In this document: positions 23,443 through 34,624 of the stretch, one piece after another | Position numbering within the stretch: the stretch's first letter is position 1 | Layout: each line of letters starts with the position of its first letter | The notes under the pieces: generated by a model | What the model was told of the DNA's origin: nothing | The model's database searches: none | Seen by the model: the letters and a program-made list of their open reading frames with translations, nothing else | Assembly: GCA_949825065.1 (NCBI GenBank) | Contig: OX463844.1 | Location: 32,651,414-32,715,413, forward strand | Reading direction: 5' to 3' | Source: Odontocerum albicorne | Taxonomy: Eukaryota > Arthropoda > Insecta > Trichoptera > Odontoceridae | Length of the DNA stretch: 64,000 nt | Program-made: the position numbers and the translations under genes

Positions 23443-23630
23443 AGATTAACGGCTATTATCTAATGAACCATTATTTTACATTAGTCTACATTAACGACTG
23501 TTGTCTAATTAACCATTCTTTGTATGTTGGTGTTTTAATCTCTTGCGAGCTTGCTCATTAGGTAACACTTATGGTGTTTTAAGAGTACACAATACTAGTT
23601 TACACTTATGGTGTTACACAATACTAGTTT
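23443..23630. repeat. Two local direct duplications
   Basis: At 23447-23520 a block with 'taacggctattatctaatga' recurs diverged ('taacgactgttgtctaatta'). At 23565-23601 'acacttatggtgtt' plus 'tacacaatactagttt' is repeated at 23602-23630 with an 8-base loss. Both look like small replication-slippage duplications. Confidence 0.6.
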
Positions 23631-24699
23631 AGCAGCAATGCAAAAAGCAATTTTGGGAATCAATTGCCAAAATACGAGTATATTAATTATATTAACATGA
23701 TACATTTTTTCAAGATAATATTTTTACCGTTTAAAAAAATATTATTTATGAAATTTTAAAGAAATGACCGTTATCTTAAGATACTTTTTTTCTCCTTTTG
23801 AGTTGGGGCTGAAACCTTGCTAAGCCCCTCTTCACGCCAGCCTGTCTGAACCCACGGTCCTTCATCAGCCCAACGCAAGTGAAATATTTAATGGTACTTG
23901 TTTTCTGCTCGGTTACCTTTGTTCGCATCAGCTTGCAATTTGTCACATTTGAATGTCACGGAAGGCATTACTTTGCGGATACCTGATTTGCCACCCACGG
24001 AGCAAATTTATTCAACCCACCTCTAGATAATCGTATGAGCCGATGATATCTGCTCTTCTAAATACTCTTGAAAATGCTCTTTTACCGTGAAAATTTTAAG
24101 ACTACATAGTCCAATAATGATCGCTTTTAAATAAATGTGTCACATTTTCAATTTCAAAAAAATATATGCGATAAAAATATTTTTATTGTAAAGTAAAATA
24201 ACTTATTGATTGAGAATATTTCTTAACAAACAGGCACTTGATTGCCTTTTTGAATATTTTTATTTTATATTTTGCTTCCTTGAATTAGAGTGTGACACTT
24301 AATGGTTGTATGTAAATGATCCTTTATTATATTTCAACCAGTTATGTGTAATTTTTCAATCAAATTATGCAGAAAAGTCCATGGACACTGGAGATTATAT
24401 CCTGCGGCATTTTATTGACACTCCACATTTACTTTACGGGTTGAATCTCCACCCCTATGTTGTCGCTTGCGATTGTTTGTGGGGTGAAAACACAAAAAAA
24501 AAACGCTCAATTCGTTGGAAATTTCCGGAAATAAAACCGTAAAAAGAATGCCCTTGTTATATTTATGAGTAAAACAATAATTTCTGGTGAGGTTATCAGT
24601 TTACAGTGATTTATTGATAACATTTTTATTAATAAAAAAAAACGTTTGCTGTGCTTGATAATATTTGGTTTACTTCCAGTATTTCATTTTGAAAGGGTT
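23631..24699. other. No confident gene
   Basis: A G+C-richer patch (about 23800-24010) contains 'gttggggctgaaaccttgct' and 'ccacggtccttcatcagccc' but no long frame or second copy. The 78-codon frame at 24306-24542 is unrecognised. Confidence 0.4.
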
Positions 24700-24850
24700 G
24701 CTTTTCAGATTATTCCTGTCATATTGTAACGGGAGGAGAAAAAACGAAAAGCTGGAAAGGGTGTTTAGAGTAAAAAGTCCTAATAATAGGAGAGTATTTA
24801 CAGAAAAAAGTGGTGGTCTGTTATCTCTCTCTCTCTACCCTAGTAGGAAT
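24700..24850 (+). mobile_element. Probable RTE-A 3' end
   Basis: A Gly/Arg/Lys-rich run followed by 'gttatctctctctctctacc' and 'ctagtaggaatatgacgt' resembles the 3' end of the RTE-A copies at 42560-42775 and 25704-25992. It is very short and diverged. Confidence 0.3.
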
Positions 24851-24855
24851 ATGAC

Positions 24856-25082
24856 GTATTGTATTGCATTATATTACACTTTCGTTATATGAGGTACAGT
24901 GTGGGGAGTCCATTATCCATCACGTACAAGTTAAGTAGCAATATCTTCCAGCCAACCAATGTTATTGAGGTCTTAATTGAAAAGCAGACGGAAACCCTTT
25001 ACAAAAATGTTAAAAATAAGAATCGAACCCTTAACTCTAGGACGATAGGCGTCTTACCATCTAGGCCACAGAGGTGCCATGA
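24856..25082 (-). mobile_element. SINE1: tRNA-derived SINE
   Basis: On the minus strand the head reads 'gcacctctgtggcctagatg' and 'gtaagacgcctatcgtccta', with B box 'gggttcgattctt', a better tRNA match than most copies. The 3' end on the left has 'ataacgaaagtgtaatataa'. The middle is diverged. Confidence 0.75.
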
Positions 25083-25607
25083 GAGAGATAATGGTTTTTT
25101 AACAAAACTGGAATTTTAATCAATATTGGTACATATTTTACAGATATATCATAGGTGTATTTAGTAAATTACTTGGAAGACGAATAAATATATGAATTTA
25201 TATTTATAATGTTATTAATTTATAAAATACTCGTAAATAATAATAATTTATTGAATATTCCAAATATCATTTACTGGTAATATAAGCGAAAAACCAAAGA
25301 AATATGTTTTCTATCTTGTGTGTATATATTTTTAAAAAGCTTTTGCAATCTCGTCTTTAGGGGAAATCTTTTATTTAAATATCAAAGCGTACTTTTAGTA
25401 AAATATACTCAAAAGACGTTAATGAACGATTTCAGTATACTCGTATGTTTGTTTTCATGTTTCTGAAAATTTCTCGGTTATTTGATGTAATTCTAGAAGA
25501 AGTATTACGAATCTGAACTGAAAAGAAGATTTCATTTAATTTAGTATATTTGTCAACTTATCAAATTATCTCAAATAAACAGTTTTTTTTTAATTCTTTT
25601 TTGTACA
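25083..25607. other. No gene seen
   Basis: A+T-rich; two TACTCGTA motifs (about 25230 and 25440). No other feature. Confidence 0.5.
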
Positions 25608-25703
25608 CGGTCTTCTTCATCTGACGTAACACGTTAAATTTTAATTCACATTCGTCCCTTATCACTTTATTCCGTAATCTGTCATACATGGTCACTCCAT
25701 AAT
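25608..25703 (-). mobile_element. RTE-A LINE, inverted 5' segment
   Basis: Read on the minus strand this is the MYDRLRNKVIRDECELKFNV part of the RTE-A protein, the segment normally just upstream of the WFGHVERM region. It lies head-to-head with the downstream segment on the plus strand (25704-25992), the arrangement produced by twin priming. Confidence 0.65.
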
Positions 25704-25992
25704 TTTCAAGTAAGAGAAGAAAAGCACGCTGAGATGGTTTGGGTATGTGGAACGAATGAATGAAGAAAGACTAACAAAACCGATATAAATTGTAAATGTG
25801 AGTGGAAGGCGTGGTAAAAGAAGACCATGAAAAATATGGTTGAATATGAATGATATTCTGAAAGAAGGAAACGTAGAAAGTATCGTAGCAGTTGTATGAG
25901 AAGATATATGGATGTAGGATGCTTGTCGAGATAGGAAAGTCTGGCGATCTATCCTCTCTACCTACCCCGATAACCAAATTGCGTGATAGTGT
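25704..25992 (+). mobile_element. RTE-A LINE, 3' segment
   Basis: Starts near 'agaagaaaagcacgctgaga' (the RWFGYVERMNEERLTK part), continues with a Gly/Arg-rich SGRRGKRRP stretch, an I-W-L-N-M-N-D-I-L-K-like motif and a terminal C-x-M-D-V-like end, then 'gatctatcctctctacctac' as in other RTE-A 3' ends. It takes up almost exactly where the inverted segment stops. Confidence 0.75.
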
Positions 25993-26154
25993 GTATGTTC
26001 AACTCGGTTAAAAATTGAATGAAACACTTCTGATTGAGTTAAGAAGACCTTTCCAAAGACGAGCTGATTGAATCGCAAAAATAGAATGTGTAGGAATGCA
26101 ATGGATCTTGCTATCACCAGATTGGAGAGACAGTCCATGCTCAGAAAATAGTTG
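25993..26154. other. Spacer
   Basis: Short spacer between the LINE and the minisatellite; nothing seen. Confidence 0.4.
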
Positions 26155-26835
26155 AATTTTATAGAGCCAACCCCATTTGCCTATGTGAGACTGATTCCCT
26201 CTGCCGATGCGGGACTAATTCATTCTTGTGCCGACTGCATGTTCCACCCGGACCAACTCCTTGTTACCGCGCAAAACCAACTCAGTCTGAAACGGGCTTC
26301 CTCAGCTCATATGAAACCGAGTTTTTCTGTGCTCATGCGGAATCCCCTCACTCTGGTGTCCATGCAGAACCGACTCACCATGAGACAACTCCCTATTACC
26401 ACTCAAAAAACCCATTCTGGAACCGATTCCCTGTGTTTATATGGAATTGATTTATTCTAAAAGTGATAACCTGTGCGCGGAATCGACACATTTTGGTACC
26501 GACTGCTAGTGTTTACGCAGAACCGACTCACTCCGGATTAACTCACTCTTACCACGTGAAAAACAACTCATTTTGGAACATTCACTGTGCTTATACGGAA
26601 CCAACTTCTTCTAGTACCGATTCCCTATGCCTTTGTGGAACCGACTCATTATGGTGATGCCTACTCATTATCGTGATGACTACTCATATCTATTCGAAAC
26701 CAACTCCTTGTTCCCATGCGATAACAACTCACTCTAGAACCTACTCCTGTATTTATATCTAACAACTTATTCTAGAACCGAATCCCTGTACCCATACGGT
26801 ACTGACCAACTCTGAAAACCACTCTCGAACGACAT
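26155..26835. repeat. Degenerate ~40-bp minisatellite (about 16-17 units)
   Basis: Recurrent 'gaaccgactcattctgg', then 'accgattccctgtg' and 'cttatgcg', form a unit close to 40 bases (exactly 40 between 26600 and 26640 by count). Each unit seems to contain two related ~20-base halves. The block is much richer in C and G than its flanks. Open frames across it (26152-26460 and others) give peptides like EPTHSGTDSLC, but the period is not a multiple of three and the frame does not persist, so it is unlikely to be coding. Confidence 0.7.
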
Positions 26836-27074
26836 TAAAAAATCGCGTATGATTTGTAATGAAAAAATAATTAAATATCAAACTCTATTAAGTCGCAATT
26901 TCTTTTAAAGAGTCACGAAAATATTACTGTTGTTACGTTTATAATAATCAAATAAATAATGTCGGGGTGTTCAATCTAGTGTTCAGATTTTTCCGAGCAA
27001 GCTGGCATCTTGGGTATGGTCCCCGCGCATTCGCTTCCGACTAGTTTTCCTTTGAAACCTAATTTTACATTTTA
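26836..27074. other. No gene seen
   Basis: A+T-rich spacer; a G+C-richer stretch near 26995-27045 may belong to the retroelement that follows. Confidence 0.4.
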
Positions 27075-27340
27075 TTTATTTTTATTTACTTATACATGAC
27101 AATAAATTTGATTACTACATAATTGATGAAAAAACAACGAGCAATTGAGTGTGAAAGTGGATACACTAATTATATGGATCTGGGTGTGTTGTCATTCATT
27201 TGTCGTTTTCCTAGTAAACTACGCTTTTGCTTGTATCTTACAGAGGTTTTGAAAAGCTGCCAAAAACCCGACGCGATGTTAGTTCTAATCTGCTGTTCGT
27301 CTGAGAAATTTGCCACCCCCTTATGCGTCTCCTTATTTTT
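27075..27340 (-). mobile_element. LINE-C 3' end
   Basis: The minus-strand frame (27170-27388) contains SVRYKQKRSLLGKRQ and RTNIASGFWQLFK and is followed at lower coordinates by the TTTATTTATTT tail. The same peptide and tail are at 900-1062. No reverse transcriptase remains. It could be the C-terminus of a LINE ORF or read-through from a 3' untranslated region. Confidence 0.5.
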
Positions 27341-28065
27341 TTGGACAATAATGTGTGTTTGTTTGTTCTGTTGAAGATTATGAAACATGGTATTTAACCA
27401 TGTCAGAAGTTATAATCGTTCCCCTATTTCAAACTTGGATACTAAAAAATATTGAAAAAGCTCTAGATATCTGCATCATTTTTCAACCTCGAGACAAAAA
27501 TGAGCTTATTTTTGTCGGTCTTATTTTTCAACGAATATTTTTCAAAAATTTGACTTTCAGCTTTTTACATCTTTTAATACAAAAGGCTCCCTCCTGAATG
27601 CAAAACAATTAATTTCGATATTCTCCTCTAGCACATTTCTCCCGTCTATGGAAATAAAAATACTGACAGAAGTTGAGGGACTTTTGATTGATTTCATCGT
27701 ATTTTTGAACAATTTGAAATGTGAAGATACTTTATGAATATTTTTATTTCAACTTTTTTTCGATAACATAATATTCTCTCTTTTTGCATCGCCTCAAGTA
27801 TAATACTTGTCAAATACTACATAATTCTGTTTGAAAACAAGATTTGGAAAAAAAGTTTTATCGTAAAGCAAATCAGATTTTTGAAACTTGGAAATTTACG
27901 ACTTAATGTAAAAAATGTCGTTCGTAGCATTTTATGCTAGAAAAATAGACATTATCTGTTACTAGAGAATATACGTAACTTGATAGCGCAAATAAATAAA
28001 GAGAAAGAATGAAAAAAATCTCAAGAATTTTACTGTCGTCGATTTACAAAAAAACTTGTGACGGC
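27341..28065. other. No gene seen
   Basis: The 80-codon frame at 27355-27597 is unrecognised. Otherwise A+T-rich spacer. Confidence 0.45.
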
Positions 28066-28245
28066 CACCGTGGTCTAAAATACATCTTCCAGTTAGAGAA
28101 TTGCGGATTCGATTCCCGGTGTCACCTAGATTTAAAAAAACATTCCGTCTAGTTTTTGGTTAAGGTTTTTTTATATTTTTCTGGTAAGTTGGAAGAAATT
28201 GCCACTAGGCAATAAACCCAGGCTGCAATACAACTGACAGGCTGT
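28066..28245 (+). mobile_element. SINE1: tRNA-derived SINE
   Basis: Head 'cggccaccgtggtctaaaat', a canonical-looking B box in 'ttgcggattcgattcccgg', then a short body and the CR1-like end 'gttggaagaaattgccacta', 'ggcaataaaccc'. The tail is diverged. Confidence 0.8.
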
Positions 28246-28613
28246 AATGAAAATACTATTACGAAAGTGCATAACTATGCAATCACCATATAAATTTATA
28301 AAAATTCATTATATTTTTTTTATTTATTATAAATATCGAACAAGAACACATCAATTTTATTATAGTATATCTCTGTCGTTATATACAGAACAACGTGCTT
28401 TAATTACCTCACTTGAAAGTTTGGAGCATATGCGGTCCGAATACAAATCACATTTTAAGGTTAGAAATTAGTATTTAGACCGAAATATGAATTCGGGTTA
28501 TAGTATCATATTGATGCCATGTCTAAAATAAATCATTTAAATTTGAGTTGGATATTTTTTGCGTATGTACATCTGTAAGTAATTCAATAAATTTAATTAT
28601 CTGTGAAGGATTA

Positions 28614-28913
28614 TAACGTGTTTCATTCCTGATTTTTCTTTACTCTCCACCATCCCTTCATTTTCCTTTGATTGATGATATCTCATTTTATGTGAAAAGG
28701 AATGTTCGGGTGATTGTTCTTCTTTGTGGGGTTTATGGGCGTATGCTCACGTATATTCTCATGGATTTTGTGATGGGTAGTAATTTGAATGTTTTTTGCG
28801 ACCATGTAACTTGCTTTATTTACTTTTGTTGAGTTGATTGGAAGAGATTGCCACCTGTCAATAAGCCCGTCAGATTGGTTTTTTTCAATAAAGTGTAAAA
28901 TAAATAAATAAAG
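28614..28913 (+). mobile_element. CR1-type LINE, 3' untranslated region only
   Basis: From 'taacgtgtttcattcctg' to the 'aaataaataaataaag' tail it matches 39151-39460 almost throughout ('tgatgatatctcattttat', 'atgttcgggtgattgttc', 'ttggaagagattgccacct'). Only the last ~300 bases are present, so the copy is severely 5'-truncated. It confirms where the 3' end of this LINE family lies. Confidence 0.9.
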
Positions 28914-29054
28914 ATTTATCCTTAGGACCATTCGACAAAAAGATTTACAGTCTTCTTTTTAAATAATGCTATTGTATTATGCTCATCAGAAATAATACCA
29001 AATAATATAAAATATGAAAAAAATTATAAATTTAACTTATACTCGTACACATAT

Positions 29055-29107
29055 TAAAATCAACGTTCTGTTTCTAATGTTATATTAGAAACAGAACGTT
29101 GATTTTA
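29055..29107. repeat. Perfect 24-bp-arm palindrome
   Basis: Arm 29055-29078 pairs exactly with 29084-29107 across a 5-base loop (gttat). The core 'caacgttctgtttctaat' is not simple sequence. Outside the arms, 'actcgta' on the left and 'tacgagta' on the right continue the symmetry after mismatches. Confidence 0.85.
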
Positions 29108-29362
29108 TACGAGTATATTTTTCCCCTTTTTGTCATAACCATTTATGATTAAATTGTCGTTCTTTTCGTCTGAATATTTAAATTTAGGACATATTTTATT
29201 TAAAGACGGATTGATTTATTGTAACTCTTGTTTACAATAATAATTTTAAAAATATTTTATATTAATAAATCTGCATTAAAGGTTATAAAGAAAAATAATT
29301 ATAAATATCTTTTTGTTTAAAAATGGTCGGTTAAAGATACATGATTCTAGTTATAAGCGAGA
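29108..29362. other. No gene seen
   Basis: A+T-rich spacer with nothing recognisable. Confidence 0.45.
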
Positions 29363-29738
29363 ATATTTATATATTTAAAAAAAATCGGATTTTTAATTTA
29401 ATTTTACAGCATATTTTCGTAATTAGATTTGAAAACTTTATTCCAATTTAGTTTTTTTTTGGCTTTTTGAAATCGTTTGATGGTTATCAAAAGGAAAATC
29501 TTTGAGTCAATTCTTTATGTAACATCGTTGGAAATAAAAATCTTTATATATTAAAAATATTTATATATTAAAAAAAATCGGATTTTAAATTTAATTTTAC
29601 AGCAAATTTTCGTAATTAGATTTGAAAACTTTATTCCAATTTATATTTTTTTTTGGCTTTTTGAAATCTTTCGATGGTTATCACAAGGAACATCTTTGAG
29701 TCAATTCTTTATGTAACATCGTTGGAAATAAAAATCTT
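29363..29738. repeat. Tandem duplication of a ~182-bp unit
   Basis: 29363-29544 is repeated at 29557-29738 after a 12-base A/T spacer, with only scattered differences ('aaaatcggatttttaattta' against 'aaaatcggattttaaattta'; 'tcgtttgatggttatcaaaa' against 'tctttcgatggttatcacaa'). No coding content. The low divergence suggests a fairly recent duplication. Confidence 0.85.
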
Positions 29739-30204
29739 ACACGCGATATGGAATATAGTATAGTTATTTTTGAAAGTCACGTCTATAATTAGTTTGTTTA
29801 TTCATATCTGATAAAATTTGGTTTCGTGTAAAGTTTAAATATTCATTTATTCATGCTTGTATTTTTAAACGTCCAGCTCTGTCATCTCTGGGGTATTTTA
29901 TTTATTTTTTTATTCTAGGAAATCTTTGCAGATTTATATGAAAATATGACAACTCAATTCACCTGTAGGCGGTTGGGCAGATAAAATAATATATTTTAAA
30001 CACAGTATGAAGCTCATTTGGTCAACAGAAACAATTTTTAATATGGAACTAAACGATTCACTAATATTATATAAAAAAAATATTTTGACGTGTAGACAGT
30101 ATTTTATCTGTAGCTTATATGCTAGATAGACAAACGGTGCTCTTGTTAGTGTCATTGGTGTACATAAACCTTTCTTATTTTCGGTTAAACTAATAAGAGA
30201 GCAC
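29739..30204. other. No gene seen
   Basis: A+T-rich spacer. Confidence 0.45.
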
Positions 30205-30400
30205 CTTTAGGGTGATAACAATGATTGGGAAACTTCGCTTTACCAAATTCACTAATAAAGCACGCATGGAAATTGCGGTTTACACGATGAACTCTACTAG
30301 ATTGGGACCCTTTTTTCCGGGTTTACTTTGAAATCGAACCCGAAACCTCCGGACGGAAGTCAAACGTTTTGCCTTCTAAGGCACGGAGGTCGCCAATTTA
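30205..30400 (-). mobile_element. SINE2-like tRNA-derived SINE
   Basis: Minus-strand head 'ggcgacctccgtgccttaga', with 'gtttgacttcc' and an excellent B box 'tttcgggttcgattt'. Downstream 'ctagtagagttcatcgtg' resembles the 'ctggtaaaagagttcgtctg' of SINE2. The 3' portion is diverged or truncated. Confidence 0.65.
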
Positions 30401-30479
30401 ACAATAAAATATCAACGTTACAAATTAGATAATTTTACACGTATAGGGTTGAGGTATGCTTATTCTATATTTTAAACAA

Positions 30480-30835
30480 ACGAAACCAGTGATTAGGGAT
30501 AAATGTGAGCTTAAGAATGATGTATTGAGTAACATCAAGAATTCTGTGATGGTTTAGGTATGTAAAATGAATAACTTATAATAATTTTAAAAAATAAATT
30601 AACAGTATGAATTTAAGGGGAACGCATGGTAGAGAAACACCAAAGAAAGTTTTGTTGGATCTAGTGAATTATATTTTAAAAGAAATGCAAAAGATTAGAG
30701 AAATCGTTAGAGTTGTTTGAGAAAGTGTATGGATATAGAAGACACAAAGAAGTGTGTCTTGATATAAAAGTCTGGTACTTTGTCTTCTTTGAACACCCGG
30801 CGTAATCTGTATATATGGTATATGATAAAGGTTTG
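30480..30835 (+). mobile_element. RTE-A LINE, 3'-terminal relic
   Basis: 'gtgattagggataaatgtga' (the VIRDKCEL block), 'tggtttaggtatgtaaaatg' (WFGHVERM block), 'ttgttggatctagtgaatta' (W-L-D-x-V-N block) and 'gtgtatggatatagaag' occur in the family order. Many frame breaks. Confidence 0.65.
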
Positions 30836-33454
30836 TATTATTGTTCAATAATTTTAAGTGCTTTATAACCTGTCACATGTTCATTTGTATATAAATACAC
30901 TGTTGTGTCGTGAATTAAATAAATAAATAACTTATTGGAATAAATTATATATGTACGAGTATGTATGTAAATAAACAAAAAAATAAACTTTTCTGTCTGT
31001 TTTTGCACATATACGTCCATTTAATATTTTTCGCAGATTTAATGTAATTGATTAATTGCATTCATTAACAGAATTTCAATATCAGTTTCGACCGTGAAAT
31101 GAAATAAATTACTAAACATCAGCCCGTGCTCAACGAAAATATGCACATTATTGGAAAATTTGTATGGATTTTAGGATTGTGTCTAGCAGCCATTAGTATT
31201 TTTCATACTACAAGGTAGAATTATTAACCGATTAATTAATTATATGGTAATCCTTAGTATATTAGCATTGGTGATCCCGGCATGACTAAGATCGCGACCG
31301 AAAGACTTAATCGGTTTTGACTCCATTAATCAAATTTTCGGGTTAAGAACTACTGGAGTAGGCACATAACTCACAGTTTAACTTCGACCGTGCTTGCAAT
31401 TCTAAGAAATCATTTCAAATAGTTTTGAGTGCATAGTGTCACGTTGCTTAGCTTCATCCACAATTTAACAAGGCGAAACAACTGTCACAAATTAATAAAA
31501 AGATTTAAAACTTTCAAAGCGTTCAATTTAATTAAAATTAACATTTAATATGCTAATCGTTTACGTAGACAAAATGAGGTACATAAAGACTCTGCTTGGT
31601 AACATATATATTAATACATGTGCAAATGCGGGATGTTCCTAAATAAAGGGCACGGTATATTTTCGTATTTATTTACTAATATTATTTTAATAAAATATTG
31701 TATGAAAAAGCTTCATTTGTTCAATAACTAAGTTCGATTACCAAGTATTTTTTTAAGGTTCAGTTTAATTAAGTGCCTTTAAGGGGAGATGACTCACGTA
31801 ATTGTGCAATATGAACTATCTTCAATTATTATTAATCTTTGTTCAAATGTGATAAAACTCCTAATTATAATAACTGAGGGTAAAATAACATTTGAAATCT
31901 TGACACGTGATAAAAGCTTTTGAAATTTATTGGCGCGAAAAATTATTTCAGGAATCGGGCATGATAAATTGATTATTTCCCAATGTTCCATTTAATTGGT
32001 TTTCGATCAGAGTTTCTAATTAAACCATTATTATATAAGAGGTTATGTATGCTGAAACGGCTGTTATTTCTAATTATATTTAATCATACTAAATTATAAT
32101 ACTCGCTAGTACCTAACTTTAATTTTGTGTAATTAAATAACCTTTCATTTACGCGAAGTTGTGAAATTTCGACATTAATTGGTTTTCAGTTGAAATCCAG
32201 AATTCTTTATTCCCCTAATTTGAGGCAGCTGTTTCAAAACTACCTCGGGCTTCTTCAAACCAGTCCCATCAAACTTCATATTTCTATACGTCATAATAAT
32301 GCACAAAAATTAGAGGAAGTATTACCAGTGCCAGTTGTCTTGTGAACAACTTGTTATTCTTTATCAACATTCTTGTTCTGTATCGTACTTTCACCGTAAT
32401 ATGTTGAGTGTTAATAAATTATATTTTATTAATTCACTAAAAACGCTTTTAATATGATATTTTAAAACAGCACTTTACACGTCATATTGATTACGGTTTT
32501 ATAAAATCTTTATTTCTTTTTAAATTTCGCAGTTTTTAATGTCTTCAGACCTGAATTTATTCTAAGATTTTTATAAATATTATTGCTTGTGAATGTATTA
32601 TTTACGTTGAATGCTACATTATGTTGTATTAGATTAGATAGATGGCGCCCAAAACGTTCAAAGTTGATAAAACAGTATCCTGCACTTAATTTGTTATCAT
32701 TGTAAACATAAATATTCCTCAAAGTTGATTACAAAGTGCATATGAACTCTGTATCTATTATAATGAACGTCAGGTCTGAAGGGGTTAAAACTGAATTTAT
32801 GCATAAAAATTGCATTCCACTGGTTTTATATTTTGGCAAATAAAAGAATGAGAAATTTCAAATTAAAAAAAAAGCGTTTAATGGGTTTGATCCTTTTAGC
32901 ATGAATACATTCATATGAAGTATGTTATACGCATTTTATACAAATTACATTTATTTCAACTTTTGTTAACAAATAAATGAGGAAGTTCTGCATGGCGAGA
33001 CGGAAGAGAAAGTCCTATGCCAGGGTACAATTAAGTGGACATGCACTTTTTATTGCTAGTCCTATGGTGTCATGGTTTGTTATTGATGGTGATGAAAGGC
33101 GACCAAGAAAGAGAGGTTTTTCAGATATTTATGCTCAAGAAGTGAAGTTTAGAGAATAGTGAACAATTCTTTGCTTGGTGTAATGAAATTGAGTTAGACA
33201 AATATTTTATTTTTGTACCATATCAAGCTTATTTGATGGACTTGGAAATGTCATGCCTTAAGAACCTAGAGTTAAACAAGGCAAGAATGTGTACTTGTTG
33301 AAATGCTGCCGAAACACGTGACTCCTATACACAATCCTTTTCCATCTGCACAATGAAGTGGCTGTTTTCCTTAGAAAACATTTTTTTCATGTAATTATTT
33401 GCCTTTTAATTTTTCTTAATTTCTCAAACAATATATTTTAAAAGTAACAGTAAA
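30836..33454. other. A+T-rich DNA, no gene seen
   Basis: The longest feature-free stretch in the first half. A 60-codon frame at 32977-33159 (Arg/Lys-rich, ends in AQEVKFRE) lies in slightly G+C-richer sequence and could be relic coding sequence, but I recognise no family. Confidence 0.5.
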
Positions 33455-33705
33455 CCTCCGTAGCCTAGTATTAAGATTCTTGACTTCCACCTCGGGGTTT
33501 CGGGTTCGATTCCCGATAGTTCCCAAAAAAAAGGCGCCAATCTGGTAAAAGAGTTCGTCTGGTAACAATACACGCACGCGTCGAGCGATAGCGTTGCCAA
33601 TACGTTCAATGACAAACCACGAGTTCCATGCCCAATCCAAAGACTCGAGTACTGGGTCCGAAGACAATAGTGTTTTCCGGCCACGCTTTCACTATATCCG
33701 AAACA
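33455..33705 (+). mobile_element. SINE2: tRNA-derived SINE, clearest copy
   Basis: Head 'acctccgtagcctagtatta', B box 'tcgggttcgattcccga', then 'atctggtaaaagagttcgtc', 'tggtaacaatac', 'gcgttgccaatacg', 'actcgagtactgggtccg' and the terminal 'ttttccggccacgctttcac'. All parts recur in the other SINE2 copies (10870, 12914, 52124 minus). Short open frames on both strands here are incidental. Confidence 0.85.
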
Positions 33706-34624
33706 CTAATTCGGAATTTTATAAGAATGAGCTTTATTACAAGAAGCTTTCTGCAATAAATTGTAATATCTATAATGTGTTTACTGACAAAGCAACTTTC
33801 CAACAACAAAGTACTTTTATCGATTGCTTGATTTAGTTCCGTGTTGTTATTTATTTTAAATTTTGCCATTTGTTTTATAAATAGCTTCTTAAATATTGTT
33901 GATTTTTTCAAGTATAGAGAAATTCATCCCTTAAATTTTCAATTTATCTGTAGAATCCATTAATAAGATATTTCATTATTCAAATATGACTTTATTTAAA
34001 TAAGCGATGTTTTTATCAGTATGGAAAATACATATGTTTTATAAAAATAGTCAAATGAAAAAAAAAAAAATTAAATGTAGATTATATATGGAGAATTTTT
34101 TTTTACGTTACACTAAAATTGCTTCTAACACTGGGTTAACAAATATAACATATTTTTGAATGACGAAGTATATTTCTGTAAACTCATTCTTGTCCTTTCC
34201 CACCTTGATGCTGCTTTCACAATCATTGTATATATATTTCCAACAATTAGTTTTTTTTTTTCATTTCATTTTTAATGCTTAAAGTTTTTTCTTTCTTTTT
34301 GGAAATCTAGTTGTAATCTTTCACCTGATATTCTTTCAAATTGGCTCAACTTTGCGTAACTCTTGTCTGGTTTATCGGAAAGAGTGCCATTTGACAAGAA
34401 AGTTCGTATACATTACAATAAATATATTAAAAGAATAAACAGGATAACGAGTAAGACACATTTTTTTAATCATTGAAAAAATATACGAACAGAAACATTA
34501 TTAATGTGTGGAGTGCATAAAATTAGGTAATAGTTAAATAGTTTTTTTGTGCGAGATCTTAAAAGGATAGGTGTAAGAATGTGCGAAGTAAATGTTTGTG
34601 GACTTATATTAGTATATGTAGTGA
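33706..34624. other. No gene seen
   Basis: A+T-rich. The minus frame 33606-33911 runs across the SINE and has no protein similarity. Confidence 0.5.

Noticed and set aside
26152..26460. 102-codon frame in C/G-richer sequence
   Set aside because: It runs through a degenerate minisatellite whose ~40-base period is not a multiple of three. Similar peptides appear in several frames, so it is not a maintained protein.
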